From Thermoplasmata archaeon (GTDB taxonomy: Archaea > Thermoplasmatota > Thermoplasmata > Lutacidiplasmatales > UBA184): 64,000 nt of DNA. Both the position numbers and the translations under genes were made by a program. The stretch's first letter is position 1, and each line of letters begins with the position of its first letter. Positions 59,638-64,000 of this stretch are shown in pieces. The DNA is taken from contig DAHUYN010000002.1 of assembly GCA_027315165.1 (NCBI GenBank), positions 1 through 64,000 on the forward strand, read 5' to 3'. Below the pieces are notes generated by a model, which saw nothing but the letters and a program-made list of their open reading frames with translations, had not been told where the DNA came from and did no database searches.

Positions 59638-60669
59638 TCAGAGCGCCTCGTCCATGCGGAGGAGTTGCTTCCCGACGTTCTCTCCTGAGTAGAGTCGCGC
59701 GAGGGCGTCGGGCGCGCTTGGAAGACCCTCGGCGACGTCCTCCTTCGAGACGAGGTGGCCCGACAGCAGCAGGGGCAGCAGCTCCGCGACCGCCTCGGAG
59801 AGCCTTGGGAGGAAGTCCCTGGCGAGGAGCCCTTCCATCCGCCCGTTGACCATCACGAGCTGGAGGTAGTTCGAAGGCCCGGGTACCGGGGCCGCAGCGG
59901 CGTACCGCGAGGTCGCTCCACACAGAACGATGCGACCCCCGCTCCGCAGCCGCTCGAGAGCGAGGTCCAGCGTCGGCCCTCCGACGTTGTCGAAGAAGAC
60001 GTCGATCCCGTCCGGGCAGAGTTCCGTCAGGCGCTGCGCCACGTTCTCGGTGCGCCTGTCGATCGCCGCATCCGCCTTCGCCTCGCGGAGGAGCCACTCG
60101 CACTTGGCGGCGCCGCCGGCGATCCCGATCACGCGGGCGCCGCGCCGCTTGGCGAGCTGCACCGCCATCGAGCCGACCCCGCCCGCCGCTCCGGAGACGA
60201 CGAAGGTCTCGCCCGGCTGGGGCCGCGCCACGTCGCGGACGCCGAAGTAGGCGGCCACGCCGGTGATCCCGAGCGCGCCGAGCGCCCAGTTCGGTGGGAC
60301 GTTCTCGGGGATGCGATAGACCGGGGCGAAGCCGGCGCCGTCGGTCACCGAGTAGTCCTCCCAACCCATGTGGCAGTGGACCAGGTCCCCCGGCCGGACC
60401 GTCGGATGCCGGGACTCGACGACCTTCGACACCGCGAAGCCCTTCATCGGCGAGCCCAGCGGGAGCGCACCGGAGTCGGGACCCGCCTCCTCGCCGAGCC
60501 CCACGAGGAAGAGCTGGGTCGGGTCGAACGAGAACCAGAGGTTGCGAGCGAGGAACTGTCCCTCCCCAGGGCTCGGGACGTCGTCCTCGGCCCAGCGGAA
60601 GTTCTCGGCCGAGACGCTCCCGTGGGAGCGCTTGGCGACGAGCCACTGCCGGTTCCTGCGCGCGGTCAC
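59638..60669 (-). CDS. Zinc-independent MDR NADP-dependent oxidoreductase
   Basis: A 343-residue member of the prostaglandin reductase/leukotriene B4 dehydrogenase-like family. N-terminal NRQWLVAKRSHGSVSAENF, FDPTQL, and GSPMKGFAVSKVVES are typical. The cofactor loop is VVSGAAGGVGSMAVQLAKRR, followed by FDNVGGPTLDLALERLRSGG and GRIVLCGATSRY. It reduces C=C bonds of enones. GTG 60669 was chosen because the TATA box (CGTATATGC, 60714-60722) overlaps the upstream ATG. Confidence 0.9.
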   Translation of the reverse strand: MTARRNRQWLVAKRSHGSVSAENFRWAEDDVPSPGEGQFLARNLWFSFDPTQLFLVGLGEEAGPDSGALPLGSPMKGFAVSKVVESRHPTVRPGDLVHCHMGWEDYSVTDGAGFAPVYRIPENVPPNWALGALGITGVAAYFGVRDVARPQPGETFVVSGAAGGVGSMAVQLAKRRGARVIGIAGGAAKCEWLLREAKADAAIDRRTENVAQRLTELCPDGIDVFFDNVGGPTLDLALERLRSGGRIVLCGATSRYAAAAPVPGPSNYLQLVMVNGRMEGLLARDFLPRLSEAVAELLPLLLSGHLVSKEDVAEGLPSAPDALARLYSGENVGKQLLRMDEAL

Positions 60670-60795
60670 GACCCTCCCTCGAGGTGGGTGAGGCTCGAGA
60701 GAGTCGGCACTCGGCATATACGCGATCCGGGCCGGCGGAATCCCCACGGCCGCGGCTCCGCGGCGCTGCCGTGGGCGCGGCGGGTTCGCGATCGG

Positions 60796-61425
60796 CTACG
60801 GTCGCGGCGGGGGGTGCACGAGCTTGAGGCCGAGGTCCCACCCCAACGACGTGAACGCGCCGAACCGCACGAGCATGACGCCCGCCGCCTCGAGCAGCCG
60901 CGCGGCGTCGAGCGGCCCGGCGTCGATGGGGTCCAGTCCCACGTCACGAACCAGGCCGAGGACCACCCGCTTCGCCTCGCCGTCGTCGGAGGCCACGAAC
61001 CCGGTGAGCTGCTCGCCGAGGGCGCGCCCGCCGCCGCGGAGCCACGCCGCGAAGACGGTGTTGAACGCCTTGACGACGCGGGCCCCCGGTAGCGCGGCCC
61101 GAACTCGCTCCGCGTTCGAGACATCGAACCCGCGCGCCCAGCCCATCTTCTCGGTGAGCGGGTTGGTGACGTCGATGACGATCTGGCCGCGGAGGTCGGC
61201 CTGGCGGATCGTCGAGAGCGCGTCGTCCAGGTGCCACGAAGGCACGACGATCGCGATCACCTCCGCCGAACGGACGGCCGCTTCGACACTCAGGCGCGGC
61301 GCCGGCCCCTCGGTGACGGTCGAAGGCGGATGAGCCACACCGTACCGGACGCTGTGCCCTGCGCGACCGAGCGCCTCGCCGAGAGCCGTTCCCTGATTCC
61401 CCGCGCCGATGACCGCGATCTCCAT
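60796..61425 (-). CDS. NADPH-dependent F420 reductase-like protein
   Basis: A 209-residue Rossmann protein. It has the N-terminal loop EIAVIGAGNQGTALGEALG, a SAEVIAIVVPSWHLDDAL segment, VIDVTNPLTEKMGW, RVVKAFNTVFAAWL and GFVASDDGEAKRVVLGLVRD. This is the plan of F420H2:NADP oxidoreductase and its relatives (oxidoreductase coenzyme F420-dependent family). True F420 specificity cannot be read from sequence alone. Confidence 0.8.
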   Translation of the reverse strand: MEIAVIGAGNQGTALGEALGRAGHSVRYGVAHPPSTVTEGPAPRLSVEAAVRSAEVIAIVVPSWHLDDALSTIRQADLRGQIVIDVTNPLTEKMGWARGFDVSNAERVRAALPGARVVKAFNTVFAAWLRGGGRALGEQLTGFVASDDGEAKRVVLGLVRDVGLDPIDAGPLDAARLLEAAGVMLVRFGAFTSLGWDLGLKLVHPPPRP

Positions 61426-61689
61426 CGGACCCCCGCCCCGGACGGGCCCACCGCCCTAAAGCCCGGTGGGTGGGGCTCCGCCGAGGCCTCCGAAGCCACC
61501 GGCCGGTGCCCGACCGGTCCGGCTCCGACCGAGGGCCGGCTCTCGCGCTCGTACGCGGTTCGTCCTCGAGCACCGAGGCGGAACCCCGGTGCCGTCTCCT
61601 CCGTTCGCCCGGGCGCCCGGCGGCGGCGGGCGAAGACGCCGGGGTTCCGACGGTCCAACGAGCGCCCGGCCCGAGCCATTTTGCAATAT

Positions 61690-61700
61690 AATATATATAC
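61690..61700 (+). promoter_or_regulatory. Strong TATA box of the nucleotidyltransferase pair
   Basis: AATATATATAC lies within a roughly 25-base AT-only island (61677-61708) and is centred 27 bases before GTG 61722. It is the most AT-rich promoter seen in the window. Confidence 0.65.
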
Positions 61701-61721
61701 TTACAATCCCATTCTACCTCC

Positions 61722-62291
61722 GTGCGGCTCGAATCCCGACTCCTCCGAGAGGTCGGCGAGCACCCGCTGCCGGCCCGGATGCGGGTGGCGCAACGGCGCC
61801 GGCGAGGTCGCCCGAGGGCGGAGTACCGGGCCCACGTGCGGTCGGTGCGCGACGTCGCGGCGCTCCGGCGGCACCGCATTCCGGCCTACCTGCTCACCCC
61901 GGAGGCCGTCTCGGAGGCCGGCTACCCCGTGTCGTTCCGGCCCTGGCTCCTGCTGCCTGAACGGCTCGCCTCCCAGGTCACCTCGGAGTTCCGGATCCTC
62001 CCCGTGCGGGACGAGGAGGCCCTCGCGACCGGTCCCGGGCTCCCCGAGCTCGTCACCTTCCTGCTCCGGTTCGACCCGCTGGCGGCGCGGGTCATCGCGA
62101 GCCGAAACCGCGCCGTCCTCAACAAGGACGAGCTCTACCGGCGCGTGCGGAACGAACATATGGAGCGACAGGCCACGAAGGTACGACTCCAGGACTTCTG
62201 CCGGTCGCTCCCCCGCGTGGGGGAGTCGCTCCCGGCGGAGGAGCTCCGATGGATCGAGCGGAACAGCGAGATGCCGGCGCGGGTCGGCTGA
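61722..62291 (+). CDS. Partner protein of the nucleotidyltransferase (putative antitoxin)
   Basis: A 189-residue soluble basic protein starting at GTG. The first 45 residues are Arg-rich (MRVAQRRRRGRPRAEYRAHV). The middle has short helices and VRDVAALRRHRIPAYLLTPE, and the end has ERQATKVRLQDFCRSLP. Its position upstream of and overlapping a nucleotidyltransferase matches the antitoxin slot of AbiE-like pairs, but no antitoxin family is recognised. Confidence 0.55.
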   Translation: MRLESRLLREVGEHPLPARMRVAQRRRRGRPRAEYRAHVRSVRDVAALRRHRIPAYLLTPEAVSEAGYPVSFRPWLLLPERLASQVTSEFRILPVRDEEALATGPGLPELVTFLLRFDPLAARVIASRNRAVLNKDELYRRVRNEHMERQATKVRLQDFCRSLPRVGESLPAEELRWIERNSEMPARVG

Positions 62292-62878
62292 CCGACCCCG
62301 CGGTCGCGCGCGCGGACGAGATCCTCCGACGGCACGCGATCCGCTATGTCGTCGTCGGGGGCCAGGCGATCGCCCGCTCCGCGGCGACGGCGACCCGCGA
62401 CGTCGACATCATGGTGACGACGAGCGACTACCGCAACACCGTCGACCGGCTCGCCAAGGACGACGCGCTCACCTTCGCGTTCGAGAGCGGGCCGGTGGCC
62501 CGCTTCGGCATCCAGTCGCTCCGGGGGATCCCGCTCGACGTGATCGACGCCGGCATCTTCGCGGGCCGCCGACCCGGAACGGAGTTCTTCGACTTCCTCA
62601 CACGCGAGGAGTCGACGTCGTCCAACGGCATCGCCTACGCCTCCCCGGCGATGGTCTGGTACTCACGCCTCCTGACCAAGCGCTGGCGGGCCTACGCCGA
62701 GAAGATCGTCACGAACGTGATCGACGGCATCGAACCGACGATGCTCATGCGGGTCCAGACGATCGCCAGGCGGTTCGGCACCGACAAGACGATCGCCGAG
62801 AGGATCGCCTACGTGCAGGACGAGCTGCGCCGGTCCGATGTCCTCGAGCTGACCCGGGGTTCTCTCGCCGGCCGGTAG
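62249..62878 (+). CDS. DNA polymerase beta-like nucleotidyltransferase (putative toxin)
   Basis: A 209-residue protein with a minimal nucleotidyltransferase core: Gly37-Gly38 in VVVGGQAIARSAATATRDVD, catalytic Asp51 and Asp53 (RDVDIMV), and a candidate third Asp97 (GIPLDVID). The C-terminal half is helical (FGTDKTIAERIAYVQDELRR). The size and layout fit AbiEii/DUF6036-type proteins. Its start overlaps the upstream gene by 43 bases, which suggests co-translation. Confidence 0.75.
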   Translation: MDRAEQRDAGAGRLTDPAVARADEILRRHAIRYVVVGGQAIARSAATATRDVDIMVTTSDYRNTVDRLAKDDALTFAFESGPVARFGIQSLRGIPLDVIDAGIFAGRRPGTEFFDFLTREESTSSNGIAYASPAMVWYSRLLTKRWRAYAEKIVTNVIDGIEPTMLMRVQTIARRFGTDKTIAERIAYVQDELRRSDVLELTRGSLAGR

Positions 62879-62997
62879 CGGCTCCCTCAACGGGATCGGT
62901 GGGGCTCGCGGCTCGAGTCGCCGGTCCCGGACCGCCCTCCCCCGAGCCCGACGGCGGCCGCGCATCCTTTTTCCCCCGGACCGGTACGGGTCGTTCG

Positions 62998-63543
62998 ATG
63001 GCGCCGTCCGCCGAGGGCGTGTACGAGGTCCGGGCCGTGTTTGGGGCCCCGCTCGACTTCGCGTTCCGGTGGTGCCTCGACTACTCGAGCCGGGACCCGG
63101 CCCTCGAGGGCTCGTCGTCGACCCGTCGGGTCCTTGAACGGAAGAAGGGCCGGATCGTCTACGAGGACCTCGAGCGGACGAAGGCCGGCTGGTCCTGGAG
63201 CCGCAGCACCGTCCGGCCCCAGCCCCCCGCGCGATGGCACGCGGACATCCTCGGGAACTACCGGAGCTGGGACCTCGACTACTGGCTCGTCCCGCTCGGC
63301 CCGGAGCGGACCGAGTTCCACCTGCGTGGGCGACGTCGGCCCATGGTCTTGGGCCTTGTGAACCCCTCGAAGGCGGAGCTCGAGCGGGAGCTGACGGGGA
63401 TGTGGAAGCGCTACGCGCGTGCGCTCGAAGCCGACTACCGCCGGTCGCTCTCGCGTCGCACGAGGTCACGCCGGCCCGCCCGGCAGAGCGGCTCGGCGGC
63501 ACCCGCGACGGCTCTTGCGGGACGACGGCCGCGGTCCTCGTGA
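62998..63543 (+). CDS. SRPBCC-like ligand-binding protein
   Basis: A 181-residue protein. VYEVRAVFGAPLDFAFRWCL opens a START/Bet v1-like fold, followed by RIVYEDLERTKAGWSWSRS and NYRSWDLDYWLVPLGPERTE, closing with a long helix (NPSKAELERELTGMWKRYAR). The C-terminal 30 residues are basic and low-complexity. Not closely similar to the SRPBCC gene at 54 kb. Confidence 0.7.
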   Translation: MAPSAEGVYEVRAVFGAPLDFAFRWCLDYSSRDPALEGSSSTRRVLERKKGRIVYEDLERTKAGWSWSRSTVRPQPPARWHADILGNYRSWDLDYWLVPLGPERTEFHLRGRRRPMVLGLVNPSKAELERELTGMWKRYARALEADYRRSLSRRTRSRRPARQSGSAAPATALAGRRPRSS

Positions 63544-63657
63544 CCCTCGACGGCCGGGGCGTCGGCTCGAGCCGCTCGGAGATCGCCCGGCCGCTCACGA
63601 CCTCGCTCGCTCCGGGCCGCGCGCGGCCTTAAGAGGCGGGTCCGAGTCCGGGGCCGC

Positions 63658-64000
63658 GTGGGGCCGGTCCCTGCCGACACTCGGCGGAGCCGTGTCGTCC
63701 GTGGTCGAACGGAGTCCGACCGGTCCAAGGTTCGCTCGAGGCCGAAGCGGAGCCTCCTCAATTCGGCCGACGTCGACCGATACGTGGCCGAAGCCCCCCG
63801 AGAGCATCGCGCGAAGCTCGCGGAGATCCGAGCGGTCATCCAAGCGGCGGTCCCCGACGCGACCGAGCGGTTCAGCTACCGGATGCCCGGCTACGCGTAC
63901 GACGGGTATCGGTACAAAGGGATGTTCGCGTGGTTCGGCCTCCAGTCGGGCCACCTCGGGCTCTACCTCCGGCCCCCGACCCTCGAACGCCACCGACGCG
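63658..64000 (+). CDS. DUF1801-family protein, cut by the window end
   Basis: At least 114 residues, running off the right edge. GTG 63658 is preceded by a TATA-like CTTAAGA (63628-63634) at the leaderless distance. A basic N-terminal stretch of about 35 residues leads to the DUF1801 core: DVDRYVAEAPREHRAKLAEI, RFSYRMPGYAYDG, and FAWFGLQSGHLGLYLRPP. This matches the family better than the copy at 55.7 kb, which has a different surface. Confidence 0.7.
   Translation, partial: MGPVPADTRRSRVVRGRTESDRSKVRSRPKRSLLNSADVDRYVAEAPREHRAKLAEIRAVIQAAVPDATERFSYRMPGYAYDGYRYKGMFAWFGLQSGHLGLYLRPPTLERHRR

Overview
The window is about 70% G+C and is almost certainly archaeal. It carries the large subunit of the archaeal D-family DNA polymerase, the RNase P protein Pop5, an A-type ATP synthase gene set, archaeal PurP, a B12-dependent ribonucleotide reductase, FtsZ and RNase Z. 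AT-rich TATA boxes sit about 25 bases upstream of many start codons, so much of the transcription looks leaderless, and GTG starts are common. Large Kelch/PKD surface proteins, many ArsR- or MarR-like winged-helix genes and a DUF929/VKOR thiol system suggest an uncultured Thermoplasmata-type euryarchaeon. That placement is inference; no marker phylogeny could be run.

Layout. 0-5 kb: the end of a small gene, a frameshifted Kelch surface protein, and a membrane-anchored winged-helix protein. 5-6.5 kb: ftsZ and rnp2 on the minus strand. 6.9-8.1 kb: a surface-protein fragment abutting a decayed IS630 transposase. 8.3-12.7 kb: polC, a tRNA-Arg(TCG) whose T arm appears to hold a 26-base intron, and a two-gene unit (Sm-like protein plus winged-helix regulator). 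12.8-18.6 kb: a tightly coupled chain of three molybdenum-hydroxylase subunits, purP and gcvT. 18.7-22.9 kb: a STAND-type ATPase with TPR repeats, then nadC-nadA. 23-28.2 kb: membrane proteins, polX (with a PHP domain that has lost its metal ligands), a GNAT enzyme and a DUF2400 protein. 28.2-34 kb: nrdJ, a 71-residue two-repeat protein, and hutI overlapping rnz. 34-35.8 kb: a DUF929 thioredoxin-like protein followed by VKOR.

36-44.6 kb holds the A-type ATP synthase, broken into two convergent blocks: K-E-C on the plus strand and F-A-B-D-(small membrane ORF)-H-I on the minus strand. The 41-residue membrane ORF between D and H sits where Methanosarcina has ahaG. 44.8-53.2 kb: a ferredoxin, a DUF72 protein and a run of exported, membrane-tethered proteins including a second, intact Kelch plus PKD protein. 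53.3-64 kb is accessory: an ArsR/SRPBCC/RibD-like operon, DUF1801 and NmrA-like genes, a frameshifted membrane protein, two dehydrogenase-type genes, a candidate toxin-antitoxin-like pair with a nucleotidyltransferase, another SRPBCC protein and a second DUF1801 gene cut by the window edge.

The best leads are the T-arm intron in tRNA-Arg, the split ATP synthase operon with its small membrane ORF, the PolX with an eroded nuclease domain, the DUF929-VKOR pair, and the nucleotidyltransferase gene pair behind an isolated AT-rich promoter.
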